A stretch of DNA of 53,162 nucleotides, from contig PHDT01000024.1 of the NCBI GenBank assembly GCA_002842695.1, forward strand, positions 1-53,162, read 5' to 3'. Position numbers and translations under genes: made by a program. This DNA is from Bacteroidetes bacterium HGW-Bacteroidetes-10. Its GTDB lineage: Bacteria; Bacteroidota; Bacteroidia; Bacteroidales; UBA932. The notes beneath the pieces were generated by a model that saw only the letters and a program-made list of their open reading frames with translations, did not search any database and was not told the DNA's origin. Positions 36,400 through 45,418 of the stretch are shown here, piece after piece; the stretch's first letter is position 1; every line of letters starts with the position of its first letter.

Positions 36400-37251
36400 A
36401 TGAAAAACCCCGTTTTATATTTAATCCTCGCCGTAACAATTCTGTTCTCATCAGTTCCGTCCTTTGCACAGAGGCAAATCGTAATTAACTCTTCAAATCT
36501 TAAATGCAACGATACAGTACTTGTATTCACTCCAAAAGGATGGAGCTCAGAAATGGAATCAGCTCCCGCTCTGTTCCTCCTTCACGGGTGGAGCGGAGAC
36601 TGGAGTAACTGGAGCAAAAGAGCAGATATCCAGTCAATGAGCGACAAATACGGATTTATTATAATTACTCCGGACGGGTTCTACAACAGCTGGTACCTTA
36701 ATAATATTGACCCCGCCAAAATGCAGTGGAGAACTTTCTTTGACAAGGAACTTTATCCATTGATTGTTAAGGAATATAATCTTAAACCTGAGAAGACCTT
36801 CATATCAGGTCTGAGTATGGGCGGACACGGTGCAATCAACATATACCTGGATGATATTACCAGGTTCCGCGGAGCCGGAAGTATGTCAGGTGTGCTCAGA
36901 CTTGACGATACACGTCTGAAAACCTCTGACATTCCAAAAGTTATTGGACCTTATGCACCTGACGCACCTTTGTACAGGGCAAACTCTGCTATACACAGAC
37001 TTGAGGGATATAATTCCCAGCTGGAAAAAGCCGGAAAAGAGCAAGGAAAAATAATGCTCATTACCTGCGGTGCACAGGACGGACTTGCCAGAAGTGCATA
37101 CGACTTTACAGCAAAATGCGACTCTCTTAAGATTCCGGTAATACTTCACATAAGCCCGGGCAATCACACCTGGAACTACTGGGAATTCTCACTTGACCAG
37201 CATCTGTTCATCTTTTCCAGAATAGCAAAGGGAGAACATATCGGCTATTAA
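36400..37251 (+). CDS. secreted alpha/beta-hydrolase esterase (esterase D/feruloyl esterase-like)
   Basis: From the ATG at 36400 the product has 283 residues with a signal peptide (MKNPVLYLILAVTIL, cleaving near SFAQ). The alpha/beta hydrolase core has LFLLHGWSGDWSNW, the oxyanion region, the nucleophile S139 in SGLSMGGHG, the likely acid D227 in GAQDG and H256 in PGNHTWNYW. Such proteins hydrolyse acyl esters on sugars, including feruloyl, acetyl or glycan esters; S-formylglutathione hydrolase-like members are cytosolic and lack a signal peptide. It is a single-gene unit divergent from pgpH and convergent with the aldo/keto reductase; only 32 bases separate the two stops. The substrate is unknown. 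Confidence 0.85.
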   Translation: MKNPVLYLILAVTILFSSVPSFAQRQIVINSSNLKCNDTVLVFTPKGWSSEMESAPALFLLHGWSGDWSNWSKRADIQSMSDKYGFIIITPDGFYNSWYLNNIDPAKMQWRTFFDKELYPLIVKEYNLKPEKTFISGLSMGGHGAINIYLDDITRFRGAGSMSGVLRLDDTRLKTSDIPKVIGPYAPDAPLYRANSAIHRLEGYNSQLEKAGKEQGKIMLITCGAQDGLARSAYDFTAKCDSLKIPVILHISPGNHTWNYWEFSLDQHLFIFSRIAKGEHIGY

Positions 37252-37283
37252 AAGTAAAGATATTCAGCTAACCGTCAGGAGAA

Positions 37284-38105
37284 TTATCTGAATTCAGAAT
37301 GAATTGCATTTAAACGAGCCATATCCTCATCTGATATCATGAAATGATCTACCTGGGTATTTTCAAGCATCCTGTTCGCATTTGTTGTTTTGGGAAGCGG
37401 CAGGGTGCCTCTTTGTAAAGTAAATCTGATAAGCAGCTGAGCTACCGAAACAGCATAAGATGCTGCAATCTCATTAAGCAATGGATCTGCGAGTGCTCTT
37501 CCTGTTGCAAGCGGAGAGTATGCTTCAACAAGTATGTTATGCTTGTTGCAGAAGGCTACATACTCCTCCTGAGTACGGCCGGCATGAAATGCAATCTGAT
37601 TTGCCATTGGAACTATTTCACAGTTATCAAGGAGCGCCTGAATATCTGCCGGGCTGAAATTTGATACTCCAATAGCTCTTATTCTGCCCTCCCTGTAAAG
37701 CTTTTCAAATGCCTTCCATGATTGAATGTTCTCTGCAGTATAGTTACCTCCTTTATCTGTCCAGGGCCATGGAGCATGGATAAGATATAAATCAAGCACT
37801 TCTGTACCAAGATTTTTAACAGTCTTATTAAACGACTCCAAAGCCTTATCATATCCCTTGATCTCAGCAGGTAACTTACTTGTTATAAAGATCTCCTCCC
37901 TTTTAAGACCAGATTCCCTGATTGCCTTGCCAACTCCCTCTTCATTCTGATAGGCGAGTGCAGTATCTATGTGTCTGTATCCTGCTCTGATTGCATCAGA
38001 GACAGATTTCACCGCCACATCGTTTGGGATTTGCCATGTTCCGAATCCGATTTTTGGAATCGAAACTCCGTTGTACATCACATATTTTTCATTAAGTACT
38101 GACAT
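37284..38105 (-). CDS. aldo/keto reductase
   Basis: NADPH-dependent oxidoreductase of the AKR superfamily, 273 residues, TIM barrel. The catalytic tetrad is visible: D47 and Y52 in HIDTALAYQNEEGVG, K77 in ITSKL and H110 in LYLIHAPWP. The C-terminal LPKTTNANRM is the NADPH-binding loop. Resembles 2,5-diketo-gluconate reductase/AKR5-type enzymes; the substrate is not predictable. A -7 box lies 24 bases upstream. It is divergent from the GNAT gene. Confidence 0.92.
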   Translation of the reverse strand: MSVLNEKYVMYNGVSIPKIGFGTWQIPNDVAVKSVSDAIRAGYRHIDTALAYQNEEGVGKAIRESGLKREEIFITSKLPAEIKGYDKALESFNKTVKNLGTEVLDLYLIHAPWPWTDKGGNYTAENIQSWKAFEKLYREGRIRAIGVSNFSPADIQALLDNCEIVPMANQIAFHAGRTQEEYVAFCNKHNILVEAYSPLATGRALADPLLNEIAASYAVSVAQLLIRFTLQRGTLPLPKTTNANRMLENTQVDHFMISDEDMARLNAIHSEFR

Positions 38106-38129
38106 AGCTTCATATTTTAGATATTAACA

Positions 38130-38137
38130 CAAATTTA
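38130..38137 (-). promoter_or_regulatory. Bacteroidota -7 box of the aldo/keto reductase gene
   Basis: TAAATTTG on the minus strand, 24 bases before the ATG at 38105. Confidence 0.5.
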
Positions 38138-38162
38138 CTCTTTTGGTTTTATAATGTTTATA

Positions 38163-38170
38163 TATCTTTG
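38163..38170 (+). promoter_or_regulatory. Bacteroidota -7 box of the GNAT gene
   Basis: TATCTTTG ends seven bases before the ATG at 38178 and lies inside the longer reading frame from 38154, which argues against that upstream start and leaves a leader of a few bases at most. Confidence 0.5.
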
Positions 38171-38177
38171 GAACACT

Positions 38178-38753
38178 ATGAAAAAAGTTATATCAGAAAG
38201 AGTTGAAACATCATCTCTGATTATCCGTGAAGGAATAACCATGGATATACAATTCCTGAATAAAATATGCGAAAGCTGGGATGATAAGAGATTAACCGAA
38301 GGTCATGATTTTGAACCAGGTTTTATTGAGAAATGTATAAACGAGGGTGACCTTCCCCCGATATCTGACGCAAGTAAAGAGCGATATTCTTTTAAAGTAG
38401 CTATCAATAAAGCAAATACAGAAATTATTGGGTTTATTGACCTGTACCACGGATATCCAGACAGTGAAACCCTGTGGATTAGCACAATGGTTATAGATTC
38501 ACAGCACAAGAAAAAGGGATATGGAGGGGAGATAATTGAAGCAGTCGCCAGAGAAGCTGCAATAAATGGATACAAAAACCTGGGACTGGGTGTTTACATT
38601 CAGAATCTGACAGGTTTACGTTTCTGGTTTAAAAATGGTTTTGAGAAAATAATTGACATTACCAAAGGAGATAATAATTTTACCAGCTGTTATTCAGTAG
38701 TCAAACTTAAAAAAGAGATAAAATACCAATATAAAAAAAGCTGTCATTGCTGA
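38178..38753 (+). CDS. GNAT family N-acetyltransferase
   Basis: From the ATG at 38178 the product has 191 residues of the GNAT fold. The acetyl-CoA loop is QHKKKGYGGEI (about residues 109-119), preceded by the beta strand LWISTMVID and followed by LGVYIQNLTGLRFWFKNGF, the usual substrate/cofactor helix. It could acetylate a small amine, an aminoglycoside-like compound or a protein N-terminus; the sequence does not decide. The stop codon and last residues (KKSCHC) are part of the terminator hairpin at 38736. The reading frame from 38154 is rejected because the -7 box lies within it. Confidence 0.83.
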   Translation: MKKVISERVETSSLIIREGITMDIQFLNKICESWDDKRLTEGHDFEPGFIEKCINEGDLPPISDASKERYSFKVAINKANTEIIGFIDLYHGYPDSETLWISTMVIDSQHKKKGYGGEIIEAVAREAAINGYKNLGLGVYIQNLTGLRFWFKNGFEKIIDITKGDNNFTSCYSVVKLKKEIKYQYKKSCHC

Positions 38754-38765
38754 CAGCTTTTTCTC
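38736..38765 (+). terminator. terminator overlapping the end of the GNAT gene
   Basis: An 11-bp stem (AAAAGCTGTCA and complement) with loop TTGC, followed by TTTC/T-rich sequence. The TGA stop at 38751 sits at the base of the right arm. Confidence 0.8.
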
Positions 38766-38771
38766 TTTCTG

Positions 38772-38846
38772 TGGGAGCAGAGGGAGTCGAACCCCCGACC
38801 CTCTGCTTGTAAGGCAGATGCTCTAAACCAACTGAGCTATGCTCCC
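38772..38846 (-). tRNA. tRNA-Val, anticodon TAC
   Basis: On the minus strand, 75 bases. Acceptor stem GGGAGCA/TGCTCCC with discriminator A, D-arm region with AGCTCAGTTGGT, anticodon stem TCTGC/GCAGA with loop CTTACAA, so anticodon TAC, and T-loop GGTTCGACTCC. CCA is not encoded. It reads GUA and, with a modified first base, other valine codons. Confidence 0.95.
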
Positions 38847-38878
38847 TTTTGAAGCCCCATTCTTATCGTTTGGGAGTG

Positions 38879-38886
38879 CAAATATA
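38879..38886 (-). promoter_or_regulatory. Bacteroidota -7 box of tRNA-Val
   Basis: TATATTTG on the minus strand in the 51-base gap between folC and the tRNA, giving a leader of about 28 bases. Confidence 0.5.
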
Positions 38887-38897
38887 TGGCCATTTTT

Positions 38898-40208
38898 TTA
38901 ATCTGCAAAAAAATTATCACGATTTTCTAAAAAATTTATAGCATCTGCAACAATAAAGGTAGAACCACCAATAAAAAGCAGGTCGTCAATTTTGCATATT
39001 TTACGGAATGCCTCCAGAGCCACTCCTACACCAGCCTGAATTTCTCCCTCAAAACCAAGCGATTTACACTTACCGGCGAGGCTTTCTGCAGGCAGAGCTC
39101 TCTCTGTCGAGGCTTGAGTGAAAAAATAGTATGCATTTCTTGGCATGTACCCGAAAATCTTTTCAAGATCCTTCTCAGCAACAAATCCCAGTATTATAAA
39201 GAGTCTGCCGGCCTTTTGCCGTCTGAGCTGAGAAAAAACAACACGAAGTCCGTTTGCATTGTGCCCGGTGTCACAGATTACGTCAGGCTTTTCATGCAGT
39301 TGTTCCCATCTTCCGCGAAGTGATGTATTTCTTGCAGCATGGCTGATTCCCTCCCTCAGGTTTTCATCTGACCATCCATGTTTTGTTTTTGACATAAACT
39401 GCTGATTGTGCCCCAGCACATACAGGGCCGCAAGTACAGTTCTGATATTGTGAGTCTGATAGTCTCCCTTAAGATCCAGATTGTATTCAGATGCCAGTAC
39501 ATCTTTGAACCTTGACTCCTGGGCAAAGATGAGGAGTGAGTTTCTTCCTGCAGCTGTATCTTCAAAAACAGCTCTGGTCTGATTCGTAACCTCACCCACG
39601 ACTACCGGAATTTCGGGCTTGATTATTCCTGCCTTCTCAGTTGCAATTTCAGGAAGTGTAAATCCTAAATGTTCACAGTGATCAAGTGCAATGTTTGTTA
39701 TGATGCTCAAAACAGGAGTAATAACATTAGTTGAGTCAAGCCGGCCCCCAAGACCGGTTTCAATTACAGCAATATCAACCCTCTCCTTTTCAAAATAATC
39801 AAATGCCATTGCGGTAGTAATTTCAAAAAAAGATGGCTTCTGCTCAAGCATGAACCCTTTCCATTTTAAAAGAAAATCCAGGACACTCTCTTTTGAAATC
39901 ATCTCTCCGTTAATCTTTATCCTCTCTCTAAAATCAATAAGATGTGGAGATGTATAAAGGCCAACCTTCAAACCTGTCTGTGAAAGTGCAGATGCCAGCA
40001 TATGTGATACCGAACCTTTTCCGTTAGTTCCGGCAATATGTATAGTCATAAATTTTTTGTGCGGATTGCCAAGTTTTGCATCAAACTCTTTCATGGTTTC
40101 AATGCCAGGCTTATATGCACGACCTCCCACCTTCTGATATGAAGGGAACTGGTTGAATATCCATTCAAGCTCCCTGTTGTATATTTCTATGTTAAACATA
40201 TTCTTCAT
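38898..40208 (-). CDS. folC: bifunctional folylpolyglutamate/dihydrofolate synthase
   Basis: Adds glutamate to dihydropteroate and then extends the polyglutamate tail of folates. The product has 436 residues, typical. The Mur-ligase-type P-loop is AGTNGKGSVSH (about residues 59-69), followed by GLYTSPHL, the omega loop ETGLGGRLDSTNV, and the C-terminal domain with CDTGHNANGL. The first ATG is at 40208; an ATG three codons on gives the same protein minus MKN. It precedes the tRNA-Val gene on the same strand. The assignment is firm. Confidence 0.95.
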   Translation of the reverse strand: MKNMFNIEIYNRELEWIFNQFPSYQKVGGRAYKPGIETMKEFDAKLGNPHKKFMTIHIAGTNGKGSVSHMLASALSQTGLKVGLYTSPHLIDFRERIKINGEMISKESVLDFLLKWKGFMLEQKPSFFEITTAMAFDYFEKERVDIAVIETGLGGRLDSTNVITPVLSIITNIALDHCEHLGFTLPEIATEKAGIIKPEIPVVVGEVTNQTRAVFEDTAAGRNSLLIFAQESRFKDVLASEYNLDLKGDYQTHNIRTVLAALYVLGHNQQFMSKTKHGWSDENLREGISHAARNTSLRGRWEQLHEKPDVICDTGHNANGLRVVFSQLRRQKAGRLFIILGFVAEKDLEKIFGYMPRNAYYFFTQASTERALPAESLAGKCKSLGFEGEIQAGVGVALEAFRKICKIDDLLFIGGSTFIVADAINFLENRDNFFAD

Positions 40209-40302
40209 TCAAGCAAAATTCATGCAAAAATGGTTATATTTTTTACACTTTGAGTAAAAAGCAGTAATTTTAGGCCCTCAAACAAACTTCATCTTTACAG
40301 GC

Positions 40303-43300
40303 ATGATTCTATTCTTTCGTACTCAGGAAGGCTCAGTTGTAGCAGTTAAAACATCAGGAGAATTATCACAGGAAAATCTCGGTTCGCTTAAGTGGCTACT
40401 TGGCGGAGCAGAGTTAATTACCGGAGGCAGAGTGGAAGGTTCTTTCACCGGACCCCGCAGAGAGATGATAACACCCTGGAGTACAACAGCAGTAGAGATT
40501 ACACAGAACATGAACATCGCCGGAATTGAGCGAATGGAAGAGTTTTTCGGGAACAATGAGGGAGAGAATTTGCATTTTGACAAGATGCTCCAAAGAGTTT
40601 ACAATGGACTGGACCAGGAGCTCTTTACAATTGTTCATGAACCAGAACCTGTAATTAATATTGAAAACCTTCAGGAATACAATACAAAGGAGGGACTTGC
40701 TTTAAGCCCGGATGAAATTAAATACCTTGAGGATCTGAGCAAAAAACTGGGCAGACCTCTTACAGACGGAGAGGTATTCGGCTTTTCTCAGGTTAACTCA
40801 GAGCACTGCAGACATAAAATCTTCAACGGACGCTTCATTGTAAACGGAGTTGAAATGGAATCCACCCTGTTCAAACTAATAAAAAAGACATCGGCAGAGA
40901 ATCCAAACAGAATTGTATCGGCATACAAAGACAACTGTGCCTTTCTTGAGGGTCCTAAGGTTACCCTTTTCCACCCCGCAAGCGGAGACAAGCCGGATAC
41001 ATTCATAACGCATGAGGAGGAGACTGTAATCTCCCTAAAGGCAGAGACACATAATTTCCCTACAACAGTGGAGCCGTTCAACGGAGCAGCCACAGGCTCA
41101 GGAGGTGAGATAAGAGACAGGATGGCCGGAGGCAGAGGATCATACCCTGTTGCAGGAACAGCAGTTTACATGACCTCATACCCAAGATTCGAAGTAGAAG
41201 GACGCGATTGGGAAAACACACCTGAAAGAGAGTGGCTGTACCAAACTCCGCAGGAGATTCTCACAAAGGCATCAAACGGAGCCAGCGATTTTGGCAATAA
41301 ATTTGGGCAGGCTCTCATCTGCGGCAGCCTTTTGACATTTGAACACAGTGAAGGCTGGAAAAGTTACGGATACGATAAAGTTATTATGCAGGCGGGCGGA
41401 ATTGGCTACGCCAGAAAACTGAGCGCATTAAAATACTCACCACAGACAGGAGACAAAGTAGTCGTAATGGGAGGCGACAACTACAGAATTGGGATGGGCG
41501 GAGGCGCTGTCTCTTCAGTTGCAACCGGTGAATTTGACAACTCAATTGAACTAAATGCAGTTCAGCGTTCAAATCCAGAGATGCAAAAAAGGGTATACAA
41601 TGCAATCCGCGCACTGGCAGAAGGAGATGATAATCCAATCATTTCAGTACACGACCACGGAGCAGGCGGACACCTGAACTCTCTCTCTGAACTTGTTGAA
41701 GAGACAGGCGGAACAATACATATTGACAAATTACCTGTAGGTGACCCTACCCTCTCGGCAAAAGAGATTATTGGGAATGAGTCACAGGAGAGAATGGGGC
41801 TTGTAATGAAAGAGGCCGACATTGAAAAGGCGGCAAGAATATCTGCCAGGGAGCGTGCTCCAATGTATGTTGTAGGAGAGGCTACCGGAGAACACAATTT
41901 CACTCTTGTAAACAGTGTAACCGGTGAAAAACCTATTGACCTGGGAATGAAAGACCTGCTTGGCAAAACTCCTCAGACAGTTATGGAGGACATAACTTTA
42001 AGGGATTCTTTTGACCCGCTTGAGTATGACACAGATGACATTCACTATTATGCAGAACAGGTTATGCAGATTGAGGCTGTTGCGTGTAAGGACTGGCTTA
42101 CCAACAAAGTTGACCGTTCAGTAAGCGGACTTATTGCCCTTCAGCAGACTGCAGGAGAAATTCAGCTGCCTCTGAACAATCTTGGTATCACAACTATCGG
42201 CTATAAAGATTTCAAAGGGATTGCCACCTCAATCGGGCATGCCCCCGCAGCTGCCGTAATTGATGCAGAGGCCGGCAGCAGAATGGCAATTGCAGAATCA
42301 CTTACAAATCTTGTCTGGGCCCCGCTGGAGCAGGGAATCCGCGGAGTTTCACTATCTGCCAACTGGATGTGGCCGTGCCGCAACCCTGGCGAAGATGCAA
42401 GACTATACAATGCAGTCAGGGCAGCAAGTGACTTTGCCATAGAGCTTGGAATTAACATTCCTACAGGTAAAGACTCTCTGTCAATGACTCAGAAATATCC
42501 TGGTGATGAAAGAGTCCTTTCTCCCGGAACACTTATAGTCTCTGCCGTTGCAGAGTGTTCAGATGTCAGAAAAGCTGTAAGACCGGTATTTGCAAAAGAG
42601 AAGGATTCAAAAATCGTATATATTCCATTCTCTCTTCTTGATGAAAATACTTTTGAGCTGGGCGGATCATCATTCGCTCAGGTAACCGGCCAGCTGGGCA
42701 ATACATGTGCAGATATAAAGGATGCAGATTACTTTGCCAAATGTTTTACTGCAGTTCAGCAGATGACCGGAGAAGAGCTTCTCCTGGCAGGACATGACAT
42801 CTCAGCAGGCGGGATACTTACGACCCTCCTTGAAATGAGCTTTGCAAACACAACCGGCGGGTTTGAGGCAGACCTCACAGCTACCGGAGAGAAAGACCCG
42901 GTTAGAGTTCTCTTCGCAGAAACAGCCGGTGTGATTGTTCAGGTATCTGCAGAAAATCTTAAGAGAATCAACACTGTTGCAGACGAAAACGGCATTCATA
43001 TTTACCATATAGGTAACTGGACAGAAGAACGCACAGGCAAAATCAGATTATTTAAGAACAAAATTGAGTTTGACATTAATCACCTGAGAGATTTGTGGTT
43101 CAGAACATCATATCTTTTCGATACTCGCCAGAGCGGAGAAAAACTTGCACACGCCAGGTTTACAAACTATAAGAATCAACCTCTTAAATACAGCTTTCCT
43201 GCAAATTTCAGCGGAAAACTTTCAGATTATTCAATTCCTGCAGAAGGTTCAGAGCAGAGGCCTCTTGCGGCAATTATCAGAGAGAAGGGCTCAAACGGAG

Positions 43301-44010
43301 ACAGGGAGATGGCATGGGCGCTTCACATGGCAGGATTTACAGTTAAGGATGTTCATATGACTGACCTTATAACCGGAAGGGAGACTCTGGATGAGGTAAA
43401 GATGATAGTATTTGTAGGTGGATTCTCAAACGCAGATGTTCTTGGCTCTGCAAAGGGATGGGCAGGTGCATTCCTTTACAATCAAAAAGCAAAGGAGGCA
43501 ATCGAACGCTTCTATGCAAGAGAGGATACATTAAGTCTGGGTGTCTGCAACGGATGTCAGCTAATGGCCGAACTTGGGCTTATCACCCCGGAAAAGAGGG
43601 AGAACTCGCCTAAGATGCTTCACAACGACAGTCACAAATACGAAAGTGCATTTGTTGGAGTTACAGTTGAGAAGTCACCATCAATTTTACTCAAAACGCT
43701 TGAAGGTGCATCACTTGGCATCTGGGTTGCTCACGGAGAGGGTAAATTCTCGTTCCCTGAAGGATTCGAAGGCTTTACAACTGCTGTGAAATTCAATTAC
43801 TCAGAGTATCCTGCCAATCCTAACGGATCTCCTGAGTCAATTGCAGGTGTGTGCAGCAATGACGGAAGACACCTTGCAATGATGCCTCACCCGGAGAGAT
43901 GTCTCTACCCTCACAACTGGGCACACTATCCGGCAGAGAAAAGATACGATGAAACTACTCCGTGGATTGAACTCTTTGTAAACGCCAGAGAATGGATCGA
44001 TAAAAAATAA
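40303..44010 (+). CDS. purL: phosphoribosylformylglycinamidine synthase, single-chain
   Basis: Fourth step of purine synthesis: FGAR plus glutamine plus ATP gives FGAM. The product has 1235 residues, the large single-chain type of Gammaproteobacteria and Bacteroidota, so no separate PurQ or PurS is needed. Domain order: N-terminal domain, helical linker (LGRPLTDGEVFGFSQVNSEH), first synthase domain with ETHNFPTTVEPFNGAATGSGG, a second AIRS-like half, then the class I glutamine amidotransferase with nucleophile C1082 in GVCNGCQLM and the closing MMPHPERC. Eleven bases separate it from the phoH-like gene. The assignment is certain. Confidence 0.97.
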   Translation: MILFFRTQEGSVVAVKTSGELSQENLGSLKWLLGGAELITGGRVEGSFTGPRREMITPWSTTAVEITQNMNIAGIERMEEFFGNNEGENLHFDKMLQRVYNGLDQELFTIVHEPEPVINIENLQEYNTKEGLALSPDEIKYLEDLSKKLGRPLTDGEVFGFSQVNSEHCRHKIFNGRFIVNGVEMESTLFKLIKKTSAENPNRIVSAYKDNCAFLEGPKVTLFHPASGDKPDTFITHEEETVISLKAETHNFPTTVEPFNGAATGSGGEIRDRMAGGRGSYPVAGTAVYMTSYPRFEVEGRDWENTPEREWLYQTPQEILTKASNGASDFGNKFGQALICGSLLTFEHSEGWKSYGYDKVIMQAGGIGYARKLSALKYSPQTGDKVVVMGGDNYRIGMGGGAVSSVATGEFDNSIELNAVQRSNPEMQKRVYNAIRALAEGDDNPIISVHDHGAGGHLNSLSELVEETGGTIHIDKLPVGDPTLSAKEIIGNESQERMGLVMKEADIEKAARISARERAPMYVVGEATGEHNFTLVNSVTGEKPIDLGMKDLLGKTPQTVMEDITLRDSFDPLEYDTDDIHYYAEQVMQIEAVACKDWLTNKVDRSVSGLIALQQTAGEIQLPLNNLGITTIGYKDFKGIATSIGHAPAAAVIDAEAGSRMAIAESLTNLVWAPLEQGIRGVSLSANWMWPCRNPGEDARLYNAVRAASDFAIELGINIPTGKDSLSMTQKYPGDERVLSPGTLIVSAVAECSDVRKAVRPVFAKEKDSKIVYIPFSLLDENTFELGGSSFAQVTGQLGNTCADIKDADYFAKCFTAVQQMTGEELLLAGHDISAGGILTTLLEMSFANTTGGFEADLTATGEKDPVRVLFAETAGVIVQVSAENLKRINTVADENGIHIYHIGNWTEERTGKIRLFKNKIEFDINHLRDLWFRTSYLFDTRQSGEKLAHARFTNYKNQPLKYSFPANFSGKLSDYSIPAEGSEQRPLAAIIREKGSNGDREMAWALHMAGFTVKDVHMTDLITGRETLDEVKMIVFVGGFSNADVLGSAKGWAGAFLYNQKAKEAIERFYAREDTLSLGVCNGCQLMAELGLITPEKRENSPKMLHNDSHKYESAFVGVTVEKSPSILLKTLEGASLGIWVAHGEGKFSFPEGFEGFTTAVKFNYSEYPANPNGSPESIAGVCSNDGRHLAMMPHPERCLYPHNWAHYPAEKRYDETTPWIELFVNAREWIDKK

Positions 44011-44021
44011 AACCGATTGTC

Positions 44022-45359
44022 ATGAAAAAGTCCAAACAACCTAAGATTTTTGTGCTGGACACCAATGTGATTCTGCACGACTACCGCTCAATTCATAACT
44101 TCCAGGAAAACGACATTGTAATCCCGATTGCTGTTATAGAAGAGCTGGATAAGTTCAAGAAGGGGAATGAAACTCTCAACTTCAACGCAAGAGAGTTCGT
44201 GAGGGAGATGGACAAAATCACAGACAACCAGCTTTTTGACAAAGGAGCAAGAATTGCAAGGGGAAAGGGACTAATTAAGATTGAACTGGGGCATCCCTTC
44301 AGCGAACAGATGGCCGAGTCATTCTTTGATGACACACAAGATCATCGAATACTGGCAACCACACAATGGATTCAGGAAAAGAACCCAGACCGTGTTGTTG
44401 CCCTTGTTACAAAAGACATAAACCTGAGAATGAAGGCAAAGGCCCTGAGAATAATGGCTCAGGACTACCTTACAGATAAAGTTACCGAAGAGAAGGTAGA
44501 AAATATCCATAAGGAGGTAAAGGTTTTACCAGAAGCTCCACAGGATAAAATTGACAAGCTCTTTTATGGTAACGGAGCTACTCTTAAAGATTTCAAGCTC
44601 AAAAATGCTGTCCCCAATCAGCTTTTTAAAGTTGAGCGGGAAGGAATGCATTCAATTCTGGCCAGGTATTCAGCCTTTACTAACACTCTTGTAGGCATTA
44701 AAAAGGTAAAAGCATACGGAATCGAGTCAAGAAATGACGAACAGACATTTGCACTTGATGCTCTTCTCAATCCCGATATAAAACTTGTATCTCTTACAGG
44801 AACGGCAGGAACAGGTAAAACACTGCTTGCTCTTGCAGCTGCTATTGCCCAGGAGCAGGGCTACGATCAGATCCTTCTCTCAAGACCTGTTATCCCTCTT
44901 CAAAATCAGGATATGGGTTTTCTGCCGGGAGACATCAAGGATAAAATGGGACCATATATGCTTCCGCTTTATGACAACCTGAGTGTTATCAAAAAGAGCT
45001 TTAAGGACACAAGCAAAGAGGCTGTAAGAATTGAAGAGATGCTCCGCATGGAAAAGCTGATGATCTCTCCCCTCGCCTACATAAGAGGAAGGAGCCTTTC
45101 AAATGTTTTCTTCATAATTGACGAAGCTCAGAATCTTACTCCTCATGAGGTAAAAACAATAATCACACGCGCCGGTGAGGGCAGTAAACTTGTATTTACC
45201 GGTGATATTCATCAGATAGACTCCCCGTATCTTGATATTCACTCTAACGGACTTACTCACCTGAGTGAAAAAATGTATGGTCAGGAGCTCTTTTCACACA
45301 TCAATTTGATTAAGGGCGAACGCAGTGAATTATCAGAGCTTGCGGGCAAGCTTTTATAA
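44022..45359 (+). CDS. PhoH-family protein with N-terminal PIN domain
   Basis: Protein of 445 residues combining a PIN nuclease-like domain (FVLDTNVILHD at about 9-19; DTQDHRIL and VTKDINLR further on) with a PhoH ATPase domain (P-loop GTAGTGKT at about 260-267, VFFIIDEAQNLTPHE, VFTGDIHQID). PIN-PhoH proteins have been described as RNA helicase/ribonuclease toxins or RNA-processing factors (PhoH2 in mycobacteria), but in Bacteroidota this YlaK-type architecture is a common housekeeping gene. It is 11 bases behind purL and shares its transcript. Its biological role is uncertain. Confidence 0.88.
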   Translation: MKKSKQPKIFVLDTNVILHDYRSIHNFQENDIVIPIAVIEELDKFKKGNETLNFNAREFVREMDKITDNQLFDKGARIARGKGLIKIELGHPFSEQMAESFFDDTQDHRILATTQWIQEKNPDRVVALVTKDINLRMKAKALRIMAQDYLTDKVTEEKVENIHKEVKVLPEAPQDKIDKLFYGNGATLKDFKLKNAVPNQLFKVEREGMHSILARYSAFTNTLVGIKKVKAYGIESRNDEQTFALDALLNPDIKLVSLTGTAGTGKTLLALAAAIAQEQGYDQILLSRPVIPLQNQDMGFLPGDIKDKMGPYMLPLYDNLSVIKKSFKDTSKEAVRIEEMLRMEKLMISPLAYIRGRSLSNVFFIIDEAQNLTPHEVKTIITRAGEGSKLVFTGDIHQIDSPYLDIHSNGLTHLSEKMYGQELFSHINLIKGERSELSELAGKLL

Positions 45360-45370
45360 GATTTTTTTGT

Positions 45371-45378
45371 TATATTTG
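45371..45378 (+). promoter_or_regulatory. Bacteroidota -7 box of ppdK
   Basis: TATATTTG, 40 bases before the ppdK ATG and 11 bases after the phoH-like stop. Confidence 0.55.
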
Positions 45379-45418
45379 CACCCTTAAAAATTAGATAATA
45401 ACCCAAATAAATATTTAT

